NCBI GenBank assembly: GCA_965206655.1
Contig: CBDBKC010000038.1
Span: 434,001 to 498,000 of the forward strand
Length of the DNA stretch: 64,000 bases
Reading direction: 5' to 3'
From: JAPPLB01 sp965206655
GTDB taxonomy: Bacteria; Acidobacteriota; Terriglobia; Bryobacterales; UBA6623
Shown here: piece after piece, positions 54,770 to 63,315 of the stretch
How the letters are laid out: each line of letters begins with the position of its first letter
Numbering within the stretch: the first letter of the stretch is position 1
Translations under genes and position numbers: made by a program
The notes under the pieces: generated by a model
What the model saw: the letters and a program-made list of their open reading frames with translations, nothing else
Told to the model about the DNA's origin: nothing
Databases searched by the model: none

Positions 54770-55617
54770 TCCGATCCGCGGCGTGGCAGGGCAAGCTGAG
54801 CGTTCGCGAAATGTGCAAGCTCAGCGGACTCTCGCGAGCAAGCTTGTATCGCAAGCCGGGGCGCGAGAGCGAGTGGGAGATGAGTCTGCGCGACGCACTG
54901 CACGAAGCGGCGTTGGAGAATCCGTTCTACGGCTATCGGAGTTTGACAGGGGAACTGAAACGACGCGGCTGGCAGGTCGGCGAAACACGGATTCGACGGA
55001 TGATGCGCGAAGACAATCTACTGCGCCTGCGCAAGCGGCGATCGAAGAAAACGACCGATTCCACACATGGTTGGCGAGTCTATCCGAACCGGGCGCGCGA
55101 TTTCACACCGACGGGTCCGAATCAGTTGTGGGCGGCCGACATCACCTACATTCGACTCGTTCACGAGTTCGTCTACGCGGCGCTGATCTTGGACTTGTTC
55201 TCGCGACGTGTCGTGGGTTGGGCGGTGGGCCCCAGCTTGGAGACCGAACTGCCGCTTGCGGCTCTCGAGCAGGCTCTCCGGCAGCGCCGGCCGAAACCAG
55301 GCTTGCTGCATCATTCCGACCAGGGTACGCAGTATGCGTCGCACAAATACGTCGACAAGCTGCGCGAAAACGACGTGACGATCTCGATGAGTCGCAAAGG
55401 AAACCCCTACGACAACGCCTTCGCCGAGAGCTTCATCAAGACTCTCAAAACCGAGGAAGTTCATTGCAACGAATACGCCACGTTGGCCGAGGCGCAGGCC
55501 CAGATCGGCGCTTTCATCGAACGGGTTTACAATCGCAAGCGGCTCCACTCGGCGTTAGGGTACGTGCCGCCCGTGGAGTTCGAAGAAGCGTTCGCGGCGG
55601 ACGGGACGGCGGCTTAA
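54720..55617 (+). CDS. IS3-family transposase OrfB (catalytic half)
   Basis: The frame is open from upstream of OrfA's end; QWRRRIGELIRSAAWQGKLSVREMCKLSG precedes the first ATG at 54811, so the product is probably made by -1 frameshifting from OrfA. Catalytic DDE: WAADITYI, HHSDQGTQYAS and DNAFAESFIKTLKTE. The HTH_21 region (ALENPFYGYRSLTGELKRRGW) and the usual end NRKRLHSALGYVPPVEFE are complete. Probably functional. Confidence 0.88.
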
Positions 55618-55910
55618 CGCCGCCGGAGTTTTCCAGGCAGGGGCGGATCTATCGATCCGATCCGGTGTTGGCGAAGACGGGATGCGGCACTGAGGCCGCA
55701 CCCCGCGCTCATCGTTTCGATGAGTCCGCAGCCGGGTATTCCTCGGCGGGGTGCTCTCCAGCAGAGCCCGCCTCCGCTTCCCCGGCTGCTGCCATCGTGC
55801 GACGATACGCTCACATAGGCAAGCTTTTCTCAGCGAACAGCAACCTGTCCCTTCTTTCCTGGCCTCACCAAACGACCGCACTCCATTATCATTGGGCTAC
55901 AACACGTTGT

Positions 55911-55947
55911 CCCTCCTCTACTGGTCTCATTTTCCGACCGCACTCCA
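55911..55947. repeat. Orphan IS3 right-end repeat
   Basis: CCCTCCTCTACTGGTCTCAT.. to CACTCCA matches the IS3 left end (54347-54386) in inverse orientation more exactly than the element's own right end does. It marks an older IS3 insertion whose body is gone, and it abuts the truncated isomerase gene. Confidence 0.55.
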
Positions 55948-56799
55948 CACCCCTCGTGGGTGCGTGGGCGGCGTGTTCCGGGTCCGCGGAGAACGTGCTC
56001 GCCCGCCAAGTCGGGATCACCACGTCGTCACTCGGCGCGCACGTGGCTTTAAAGCCCAAAGCGGGACAGATTGCGCTGTTCGATCTCCCGCGTGTCTTGC
56101 GCGATGAGCTTGACATGCGTGTGATCGACCTGAATACATCCGCGCTCGGGGAATCGGGGCCGGGCGACCTCGATCGCCTTCGTAGCGAGGCCGAAAAAGC
56201 GGGCTCCTTCCTCACAAACCTGAAGATGAATCAGCGCGACGTCAACATGGATTCGCCCGACGTACAAGTCCGCGCCCCACGCGATGACCGAATACAAGAA
56301 ATCGATCGACGTGGCCGCGCAACTCGGTTGCCGCTGGGCGCGTCCGCTGCCTCGCGCCGAGGAGCCGGACTTCGCCATTCATGTCGCGTCGTATCGGGAG
56401 CTTACCGACTATGCCGCCGAGAAGAGCGTCGAAATGCTGGTCGAGAATTTCGGTTGGATGCAGGACGATCCCGGGTCGGTCGCGCGCATCATTGAGGCTG
56501 TGGGTCACAACATTGCGCCGTGTCCTGATATCGGTAACTGGGACAGCGAGGAATTGCGCTTCGCCGGCTTGGCCCAGGCGTTTCCGACGGCGGTAACGTG
56601 TGATTTCAAAGCGCGTGAGATCACGGCCGAGGGTGAACACCCTCTCTACGACCTGAAACGTTGCTTCGAGATCGGCTGGGATGCTGGATTTCGCGGTCCC
56701 TGGTGCCTGGAGCACACGAACCCCGACCGGACGGCGCTATTCCGCGAGTTAGGTCTGCTGCGCGATCAGCTTCGGCTGTGGATGGTTCAAGCGGGCTAG
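55948..56799 (+). pseudogene. Sugar-phosphate isomerase/epimerase (TIM barrel), 5'-truncated and frameshifted
   Basis: Begins in the middle of a likely lipoprotein/Tat signal (..LVGAWAACSGSA) directly after an IS3 end. Frame 1 encodes RQVGITTSSLGAHVALKPKAG, LRVIDLNTS and LTNLKMNQRDVNMDSPDVQVRA; frame 2 resumes HAMTEYKKSIDVAAQLGCRWARPLPR, MLVENFGWM, PCPDIGNW and WCLEHTNPD to the stop. The shift is explained by one extra C in CCCC at 56275-56278. Xylose-isomerase-like fold with metal-site Glu/Asp visible. The stop overlaps the convergent gene's stop. Confidence 0.78.
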
Positions 56800-58853
56800 T
56801 AGAAATAGCGCCCTGAGACGAAATCGGTGATTTCATCGACGGTATCTTCGGTCCCTTTGATAGCGTCATGGACGCGATCGTGCCAGGGCTCGGGGCCGAG
56901 GGCGCCCCGCCAATGCCTGATGGCGGTCACGTTTCCATCACCTGCCTCCGCGAGCCGGGCCAGCACTTGGCGAAGCTTCGCTCGGCTCTTCAGGTCGCGG
57001 AAGTCGTTCGTGGCCACCTGCTCGGCCACTTCGTAAAGCGACTTGGCAAGTTTCACGTACGATCGAACGACTCGCGTCTCGTTGGCCAAGTAGTTGTTAT
57101 CGAAGGTTTCAGCAATTGCCAGGGCGCGGTCGGCGGTTGCGATCTTGAGGTCGAAATTCTCAGGGCTTGTGTAGTAACGAAAGGCGCCTTCACCCAGGTA
57201 GGGTCGCTCACGCTCCTTGACCATCTTGGTGAACTTGCCCCAGGAGTAGGCGATCGGGAAGTCCGAATCGTAGACATCGAACTCAATGGGACCCATCAGC
57301 TCAGCCCACTCGCCGACCTTCTCGGGTTCTGCGTAGCCCTCGCGGGTTGCCCAGGCGATGGCGAACTCCTTCTCGGTCCGTCCGTCGACGTTCCAGCCGT
57401 ACTCGGCGAGTGCGTGGACGTTGAAGCCGCAGGTGGCCTTGGTGTTGTCGGCCCAGGCCATCATGCCGTACGCGCCGCGGAACTTCCTTTCAATCAACTG
57501 CCGGACATAGTCCCGCACGCGGTGTGCTGAGCTTTCAGGGACCATGAACTCGGGTGTATCCACTCGCGCGTTCGCGGTGAGGGGAACATCGTAGCTGGCA
57601 ATCCAGCGGCCTTCGGCGGCGTATTCGTCTAGCATGGCGTTGCGGAATAAGTCCCTCGGCAAGCGCACGACACGCTCGATCTTCGTTGCGCAGGCGCGTT
57701 CGATTTTCATGTCGGCGGGCATCTCGGCGATGGCGCGATAGTAACGGCCGGTGGGTACTGTCGAAAGAAACATTCGGATCGTGAAGTCGGGATACTCTTT
57801 CTTGACCTCGTCGAAGGCGGCGAGCAGCGCACGGGTCTCCATCACTTCCTGGCCGATAGCGGTGGTTTCGGGGCCTGCGTCGCCTCCGGGGCGTTCGCTG
57901 AGCCAGCAACTGACTTCCGTGATTCCCTGGCGTGCGAAGTCGCGCAGCCATTCGGCGAGCAGCGTCGGGAACAGCGGATGCGCCGCGTTGGGTGCGCGGT
58001 GCTGATTGCCTCGCTTGTGAGCGAAGTAGCGCCCGGTCAAGGCACTATCGCCCTTGCCCGCGAGCTCCGGATAGGCCTTGAACAGGTCGTAGATGTGCAA
58101 AAAGTTGAGGTGCATCAAGAACGGCTGATACTCGAAGGCCCGGCGGCGCGCGGATTCGTAGAGGTCCATGTTGAGCGTTACACTACCCGGCTTGCCGCGC
58201 TCGATCGGGTTGATCCTGGTTTCCGCCATCTTGCCGAAGTTGAGTTTGAGCGACGCCATCCAGGGCACCCACTCGTCTGGTTTCGGAAAGTTCCAGACGC
58301 CGCGCTCTTCGAGGTCAGGCCAGTCGACGACTTCGGCCAACGGGACGGAGATTTCCTCTTCGGACAGCTTGGGTTCCAGGAGTTGGTAGAGCGTCCGGAT
58401 GGCGTAGGAGAGTCCGCGGGGATGGGTTGCCGCCATCACCAGTCCTTTTGTGCCGGCAGGTTTGATCAGATAGGCTTGATCGCGGTTGGGGAGAGACCGA
58501 AGGCGCTTCTTTTCCTCGATGGATAGGTGGCGGTCGACTTGCTCTCCGTCGATCAGCCCAATCAGGATCCGAAACCTCTCACCCTCGGGTTCGGCGCCGG
58601 TTTTGTGTCTGATGAGAGCTCGCAGTTCCGCGGCGGCCTGCTCGCCGATGTCGCCGGCACTGGCGTCCAGTTGAAGGCTCAGCGCTCCAGGCCGCAGGGC
58701 GACCTTTCGTTGGATCGTGAGCTCTTGCGGTAGGGGGATGAGATGACGGGTCCAAGTCTGAGCTTCGGTTGGCGGGACTTCAACGACTTGGCCCTGCAAG
58801 ATGGGGCCGGCGTAGACGAGTAGAACAGCAAGCAGGAGCTGAGGGTGCCTCAT
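56796..58853 (-). CDS. Exported GH20-like glycoside-hydrolase-related protein
   Basis: 685 residues from ATG 58853, with TATACT 8 nt upstream. The signal peptide LLLAVLLVYAGPILQG is followed by a GH20b/alpha-glucuronidase N-domain (LIPLPQELTIQ.., AAAELRALIRHKTG.., FRILIGLIDGEQ, ATHPRGLSYAIRTLYQLL) and a barrel-like domain beginning VVDWPDLEERGVWNFP. The usual catalytic DE pair of hexosaminidases is not clear (EVSCWLSERPGG may be equivalent). A helical C-terminus follows. Substrate unknown, probably a polysaccharide. Confidence 0.75.
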   Translation of the reverse strand: MRHPQLLLAVLLVYAGPILQGQVVEVPPTEAQTWTRHLIPLPQELTIQRKVALRPGALSLQLDASAGDIGEQAAAELRALIRHKTGAEPEGERFRILIGLIDGEQVDRHLSIEEKKRLRSLPNRDQAYLIKPAGTKGLVMAATHPRGLSYAIRTLYQLLEPKLSEEEISVPLAEVVDWPDLEERGVWNFPKPDEWVPWMASLKLNFGKMAETRINPIERGKPGSVTLNMDLYESARRRAFEYQPFLMHLNFLHIYDLFKAYPELAGKGDSALTGRYFAHKRGNQHRAPNAAHPLFPTLLAEWLRDFARQGITEVSCWLSERPGGDAGPETTAIGQEVMETRALLAAFDEVKKEYPDFTIRMFLSTVPTGRYYRAIAEMPADMKIERACATKIERVVRLPRDLFRNAMLDEYAAEGRWIASYDVPLTANARVDTPEFMVPESSAHRVRDYVRQLIERKFRGAYGMMAWADNTKATCGFNVHALAEYGWNVDGRTEKEFAIAWATREGYAEPEKVGEWAELMGPIEFDVYDSDFPIAYSWGKFTKMVKERERPYLGEGAFRYYTSPENFDLKIATADRALAIAETFDNNYLANETRVVRSYVKLAKSLYEVAEQVATNDFRDLKSRAKLRQVLARLAEAGDGNVTAIRHWRGALGPEPWHDRVHDAIKGTEDTVDEITDFVSGRYFY

Positions 58854-58861
58854 GGCTGAGC

Positions 58862-58867
58862 AGTATA
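58862..58867 (-). promoter_or_regulatory. -10-like TATACT box for a leaderless start
   Basis: TATACT on the minus strand, 8 nt before ATG 58853; no Shine-Dalgarno in the gap. Confidence 0.5.
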
Positions 58868-58973
58868 AGGTCCACGCTCCATTGCTTCAAGCACGGGGGT
58901 TCTCACGGACGGATTTACCCGACTCCGGAAATGAAGCCTCATCGTTACCTCGTGTCAGGTCGATAGGATCAAT

Positions 58974-59387
58974 GTGGACGAGCAGACAGTCATTCTTTAT
59001 GCTGATGACGAACTGACCGCTCGTCACATGGTTCGTACGGCGTTGGAGAAGCACGGGTATTGTGTTATTCAGGCCAAGAACGGTCAGGAAGCCGTGACGA
59101 TGGCGACGCGAAAGCAGCCTCATCTGATCCTGCTGGACTGCCGCATGCCGGATCTTGATGGGCTCAGCGTCGTCGATGCGCTTCACGCCAAGGAGGATAC
59201 GCGAGATATTCCCATCGTGATCGTTAGCGCCATGCGAGATTCAGCGCACGTCGAAGGGGCGCTCGCCCGGGGCGTTGCGTCTTACGTCGGCAAGCCCTAC
59301 GAAACACAGAAGCTCGTAAAGGAAGTGCGGAGGGTGCTGCGGAGCCGATCTAAGCCTGGGCCAAGCGCCAGCGCTGAAAACCCTTGA
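58974..59387 (+). CDS. Single-domain response regulator (CheY-like)
   Basis: 137 residues from GTG 58974. Receiver motifs: LYADDELTA (acidic pair near 10-11), phosphoacceptor Asp in LILLDCRMPDLDG, Thr/Ser in VIVSAMRD, and Lys in SYVGKPYE. No output domain follows, only a short basic tail (LRSRSKPGPSASAENP). No histidine kinase is nearby, so its partner is elsewhere. Confidence 0.92.
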   Translation: MDEQTVILYADDELTARHMVRTALEKHGYCVIQAKNGQEAVTMATRKQPHLILLDCRMPDLDGLSVVDALHAKEDTRDIPIVIVSAMRDSAHVEGALARGVASYVGKPYETQKLVKEVRRVLRSRSKPGPSASAENP

Positions 59388-59414
59388 CCTCGACAGCGAG
59401 GACGCCGCTGTGCA

Positions 59415-60563
59415 TCACTCACCGGCGGGCGCAGCTTCCAATTTTTCAATGACGGTGGTCAAGGGAGAAGGCGCGGGATCAAGGGCGGCCGCTTGCTTGA
59501 CGTAGCGGAGAAAGTCCGAAGCCGAGTCCTTCGGAAAATCGATCCTGGCACCGCGGTGGAGCGTGTAGGGCACGCCGTCTTCGATCACTAGGCAGGCCGT
59601 GCGTCCGCCGTAGTTCGCCGCCATGCCCACATCGATCATCACGACTCGGCCTCCGAACCTCGGCCAAATCGTACCCGGCGAAACCGTATGTCCGATCACG
59701 ATGCGCCTCGCGCCGTAGGCCGCGAGTGCCGCTTGAAGGTGTTGTTCCTCGTCCGCTTCAGGCTGTTGCGCCAAACCGCGGTACCAGAGCGGACCCTCGG
59801 GGTCGACATTGACGCCGCCACGGAGCTTACTGAAATCACGCAGTTCTGATTGGATCGAACGATTGATGGACTTGATGCTTTCGGTTACGTATTTCGGGCC
59901 GAGGCCGCCGTGCAGGAAGACCGTGTCGTTGATCTTGACGACCGCGTTGTGCCGCGCGATCCACTGGCCGTATTTGCCGGTGAGCGCGAACGCTTCACGA
60001 TGTTCGAAGTAGCCGAGCGGCCGGTCCGCTAACCACGTCTCGCGATAGGCGTCGTCGAACTCGGGCCGTCCGCCCGCGGGCGGGTTCCGCTTGAGTTCAT
60101 CCTGATGCCGCTCGTACTCCTTCTCGCGCCGCTCGGCTGACTTGGCCGTAGCAAACGAGGCGTACTCGCCCGGGTGAACGTAGCGCAGGTCGCCGAAGAT
60201 ATTCATCGATTCATGATTCCCGATGAGCGCGTGAACGTAGCCCTTGGCTTTCTTGGCTTCCTGCTCCAGGTTCATCAGCAGATCCATGATTTTACGGGTG
60301 TCAGGACCGCGGTCAGGCACGTCGCCGGTCTGCACCAAATGCGTCTCTCCCCCGGTCCAGTGATTCTCGTCATCGATCAGACCAGCGGAGCGAAGCACTA
60401 CCACAAACTGGTCGAAGTCGCCGTGGACGTCTCCGACCGCGACGATCTTCTTGACGCCATTCCACTCTTCCTTGGCGGCCGCTGTAGTGGCGGTCAATGA
60501 CAAGGCGACGAGAATCGCCGTCAGCGATGCGATCCAGCGGAACTTTCTATGCAGCTCGTTCAA
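59415..60563 (-). CDS. Exported PPP-type metallophosphatase (Shewanella-like phosphatase family)
   Basis: 382 residues. TTG 60563 is preferred (GGGAG 9 nt upstream; gives a clean signal WIASLTAILVALSLTATTAAA); a TTG at 60581 is possible. Metal motifs in order: VAVGDVHGDFDQF, QTGDVPDRGPDTRK, ALIGNHESMN, LHGGL, and GHTVSPG (distal His). A 60-residue insert rich in charged residues follows the GNHE motif. Predicted periplasmic phosphoprotein or small-molecule phosphatase. Confidence 0.9.
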   Translation of the reverse strand: MNELHRKFRWIASLTAILVALSLTATTAAAKEEWNGVKKIVAVGDVHGDFDQFVVVLRSAGLIDDENHWTGGETHLVQTGDVPDRGPDTRKIMDLLMNLEQEAKKAKGYVHALIGNHESMNIFGDLRYVHPGEYASFATAKSAERREKEYERHQDELKRNPPAGGRPEFDDAYRETWLADRPLGYFEHREAFALTGKYGQWIARHNAVVKINDTVFLHGGLGPKYVTESIKSINRSIQSELRDFSKLRGGVNVDPEGPLWYRGLAQQPEADEEQHLQAALAAYGARRIVIGHTVSPGTIWPRFGGRVVMIDVGMAANYGGRTACLVIEDGVPYTLHRGARIDFPKDSASDFLRYVKQAAALDPAPSPLTTVIEKLEAAPAGE

Positions 60564-60668
60564 ACTTGATGACTCCCTCAATAGATAAGACTCGGATTTT
60601 ACCTCAACAGTTGCGATGTTTCGTAAGGGGACGGTGCTTGCTCACGTCCGATCATGGAGAATAAAGCA

Positions 60669-61113
60669 ATGCCCAAGGGAACCGGAGCCACTCCATCGAC
60701 GATGATCTCCCTGTTTACGCTACGCCGACGCTGCCTCAGCGATTGAGTGGCTTTGCCGGGCGTTCGGTTTCGAGAAACATCTGGTGGTTGCCGACGACAA
60801 CGGTATCGTCCACCACGCGCAACTGACGTTTGGCAATGGCATGATTATGATCGGCTCCCAGGGGACAGGCGAATACAGCGAGCTGATCAAACAGCCGTCG
60901 GAGATCGGTGACGCCGAGACACAAACGCCCTACATCGTCGTTGACAACCCCGACGCGCACTACGAACGAGCCCGTGCGGCGGGCGCAACGGTCGTGATGG
61001 AGATCACGGATCAGGACTACGGCGGACGCCTCTACATCTGCCGCGACATTGAGGGTCACGTCTGGAACTTCGGGAGCTACGATCCCTGGGCGGAAACGCC
61101 TTCGACTTCCTGA
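60669..61113 (+). pseudogene. VOC-family (glyoxalase/PhnB-like) protein, frameshifted
   Basis: ATG 60669 encodes PKGTGATPSTMI, after which the frame is lost; the +1 frame resumes RYADAASAIEWLCRAFGFEKH and continues through IVHHAQLTFGNGMIMIGS..YGGRLYICRDIEGHVWNFGSY to the stop. One extra base at about 60707-60710 explains the break. The downstream part has its own GTG at 60784 but would lack the first strand. The metal ligands His, Glu of the VOC fold are present. Confidence 0.75.
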
Positions 61114-61184
61114 GGGCGGGTGGCGGCGCCATGGTAAGCTGAGCGGCGTTTGAAAGCTGGACCTAGATTTCACGGGAGACTGAG

Positions 61185-62353
61185 ATGGATAAAAACGGAA
61201 TCCTCCGGCGTCGTTTTCTGAAAGGAACGGCCGTGGCTGCGGCGGCATCCGCGGTTCCCGCGGCGCTCAGGACGACCCGGTGCGGATGGGAATGATCGGC
61301 GTCGGCAAGCGGGGCAACGCTCACTTGAAGCGCTTTGTGGAGCGCTCCGACTTTGCGATCAAGGCTGTTTGCGACATCGACGCCCCCGCCCGCGACGCCG
61401 CGCAAAGCACGGCGCAGTCGGACAACCCGAGATCCTTCGGCAGCTACGAAGAACTGCTCGCAGAGGGCGACGTCGACGCGGTGCTGATCGCGACACCTTG
61501 CTATCTGCACGCCGAGATGTCCGCCGCCGCGCTCGAAGCGGGCAAGCATGTTTACTGTGAAAAGCCTCTTGGAATTACGGCGGGCCAGGTCAAGCTAGTC
61601 GTGAGCGCGGCCCGCAAGTCGAAAGCAGTGTTCCAGGTGGGGCTTCAGTTGCGCAACGCCCCACACACGCTCGCGGCCGTCAATCAGATTCATCAGAATG
61701 GGCTCATCGGCAAGCCCCTCGTCATTAAGGCTCAGCGCCATAGTACGCCGTCGAAGCCTGGGGCACGTCGAGAAGGTGGCAGCGGCCAGCAGCGTCGATT
61801 TCCCGGCTGGTACAACGACGCCAAGCTTTCGGGCGATTTGATTGTCGAGAACTCGGTCCATAATCTCGACATTTGTAACTGGCTGGCGGGCAGCCGTCCG
61901 GTCAGCGCCTACGGTCACGGCAAGCGATATCTACCGGAACCGATGCCGGCGGGCAAGGTCATGATGGATGGCTTCAGTGTCGAGTACATTTACCAGAACG
62001 ACATGCACCTCGACTTCAGCCAACTCTACCTGCATCCGCGCAAGTTGAAGAACTTGGCGAACGGCCAGTGGTTCGTGGTTTACGGAGAGAAGGGGGCGAT
62101 CGAGATGACACACCGCTCCTGGACGTTCTACGACATGTACGGAGACGCCGAGCCCGTGGAGCACAAAGCGGAAGAAGGCCTCGATCTCACGGTCGCGGCC
62201 CACAGTGACTTCTTACGGGCGATTCGAGAGGACCGTAAGCCGGCTGCGGATATCGAGACGGCAGCGATAGCCGCGCTGACCGGGATCATGGGGCGGGAAG
62301 CGATCTACAAGCGGCGTATGGTGACCTGGGACGAGTTGGGTGTGGAGGTTTAG
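61185..62353 (+). pseudogene. Tat-exported Gfo/Idh/MocA oxidoreductase, frameshift in the signal region
   Basis: ATG 61185 (GGGAG 7 nt upstream) encodes the Tat signal LRRRFLKGTAVAAAASAVPAA, which then runs to a stop. The other frame picks up AQDDPVRMGMIGVGKRGNAH (Rossmann GxGxxG) and is complete: VCDIDAPARD, EGDVDAVLIATPCYLH, GKHVYCEKPLGI (catalytic EKP), and the C-terminal dimer domain to 62353. The shift lies at about 61255-61268. If translation starts at ATG 61280 the enzyme is intact but not exported. Confidence 0.8.
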
Positions 62354-62376
62354 CGGAGACGGGCCGGCGGCGTACT

Positions 62377-63288
62377 CTAGGCGCCCATTGCGTCCCTCAG
62401 GCGGTTCTCGAAAATCATGCTTTGATCGAACGACCGAAGCAGAAGCAGTTCCGGGTCATTGGGGCCCAAGGCCTTGGCTGGAACTAGCCCGATGAGTTCG
62501 CTCTCGACGACGGACACGCCGAACGAGCCCGCCTCTTCGCGGACCGCCTGGAACGCCCTGCGCGGAGAGGTCTTCTCATAGTCGGTCAGGTTCATCGATA
62601 TCTGCGTCAAGCCGCGACTCCGAAGAGGCAGTCCCAGGGCTTTGACAGCCGGTAGGCCGCCTGAGGATTCCCGTACCCGCCGCGCAATCTTTTTCCCCAC
62701 GGCCAAATCCGGCGTGGCCAGGTTCACATTGAATGCGATCAGGAACTTCCGAACTCCCACCGCGGTGGCCCCCGCGGTTTCATGGAGCCGAGGCCCGCCG
62801 ATGTCGGGCCGCCGCTCGATGTCGCCGGGAAGAGCGGCCCGCAGCCCTTCGAACTGCCCTCGCCTGATGTTCTCCAACCGCCGCCGTTCGGGCCGCCGAG
62901 CTGCTTCGCCGTACAGATAAATCGGAACCCTCAACTCACTCCACAACCGTTCCCCGACCTGTAGCGCCAAATCAACGCACGCCGGCAGCATCGACTCCTC
63001 CAGCGGAACGAACGGCGCCACGTCCAGCGAGCCGATCCGTGGGTGGACACCGCTGTGACGGCGCAGATCAATCTTCTCGGCCGCGACGCGGGCCAATGTT
63101 AGGACAGCATCAGCCACGGCGTCGGGAGAACCCGCGAACGTAAAGACGGAGCGGTGATGGTCCGCGTCCGCCGACCAATCGAGCACTCTGATTCCAGGTG
63201 TCTCTTCGAGCGCGGCTCGAAGGCTCGACAGCACAGCCTTGTCTCGACCTTCGGAAAGGTTGGGAACACATTCGATCCAGTGATGCAT
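62377..63288 (-). CDS. ftcD: Glutamate formimidoyltransferase
   Basis: 303 residues from ATG 63288 (frame open to 63315). FTCD N-domain markers: ECVPNLSEGRD, HHRSVFTFAGSP, IDLRRHSGVHPRIGSLDVAPFVPL, VPIYLYGEAARRPERRRLENIRRGQFEGL, FLIAFNVNL, and QISMNLTDYEKTSP. It transfers the formimino group of N-formimidoyl-glutamate to tetrahydrofolate in histidine degradation. The cyclodeaminase domain is not fused. It precedes, on the same strand, a HutI-like gene whose stop lies 28 nt upstream of this start. Confidence 0.93.
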   Translation of the reverse strand: MHHWIECVPNLSEGRDKAVLSSLRAALEETPGIRVLDWSADADHHRSVFTFAGSPDAVADAVLTLARVAAEKIDLRRHSGVHPRIGSLDVAPFVPLEESMLPACVDLALQVGERLWSELRVPIYLYGEAARRPERRRLENIRRGQFEGLRAALPGDIERRPDIGGPRLHETAGATAVGVRKFLIAFNVNLATPDLAVGKKIARRVRESSGGLPAVKALGLPLRSRGLTQISMNLTDYEKTSPRRAFQAVREEAGSFGVSVVESELIGLVPAKALGPNDPELLLLRSFDQSMIFENRLRDAMGA

Positions 63289-63315
63289 GAGCTTCTCTGT
63301 AGACTCCCTTCCCAT

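Larger units (their letters stand above)
54347..55885 (+). mobile_element. IS3-family insertion sequence
   Basis: 1539 bp with inverted ends TGGAGTGCGGACGG.. and, on the right, TGGAGTGCGGTCGT.. in reverse complement, matching over about 40 bp with scattered differences (both reach AGGGACAG). A 3-bp duplication TTA (54344-54346 and 55886-55888) is typical for IS3. It lies inside the outer right end of the ISNCY-like element. A further, unpaired copy of the right end (CCCTCCTCTACTGG..CACTCCA) sits at 55911-55947. Confidence 0.88.
52789..55901 (-). mobile_element. ISNCY/IS1202-like element carrying a nested IS3
   Basis: The left end at 52789 reads GTAGCCCAATAGAAATGTCC. The same sequence, inverted, occurs at 54308-54330 and again, slightly changed (CATTA..TCATTGGGCTAC), across the IS3 insertion at about 54341-55900, so the right end appears doubled. 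A 17-bp sequence ACGTTGTCCCTCCTCTA flanks both sides (52768-52784 and 55904-55920), compatible with the long target duplications known for IS1202-type elements. If the inner repeat is the true end, the element is 52792-54330. Confidence 0.6.

Noticed and set aside
54270..56495. 741-codon plus-strand frame spanning the IS3 element and isomerase
   Set aside because: Only its last part (from about 55948) is real coding sequence; the rest is an out-of-frame read through IS3 OrfA/OrfB.
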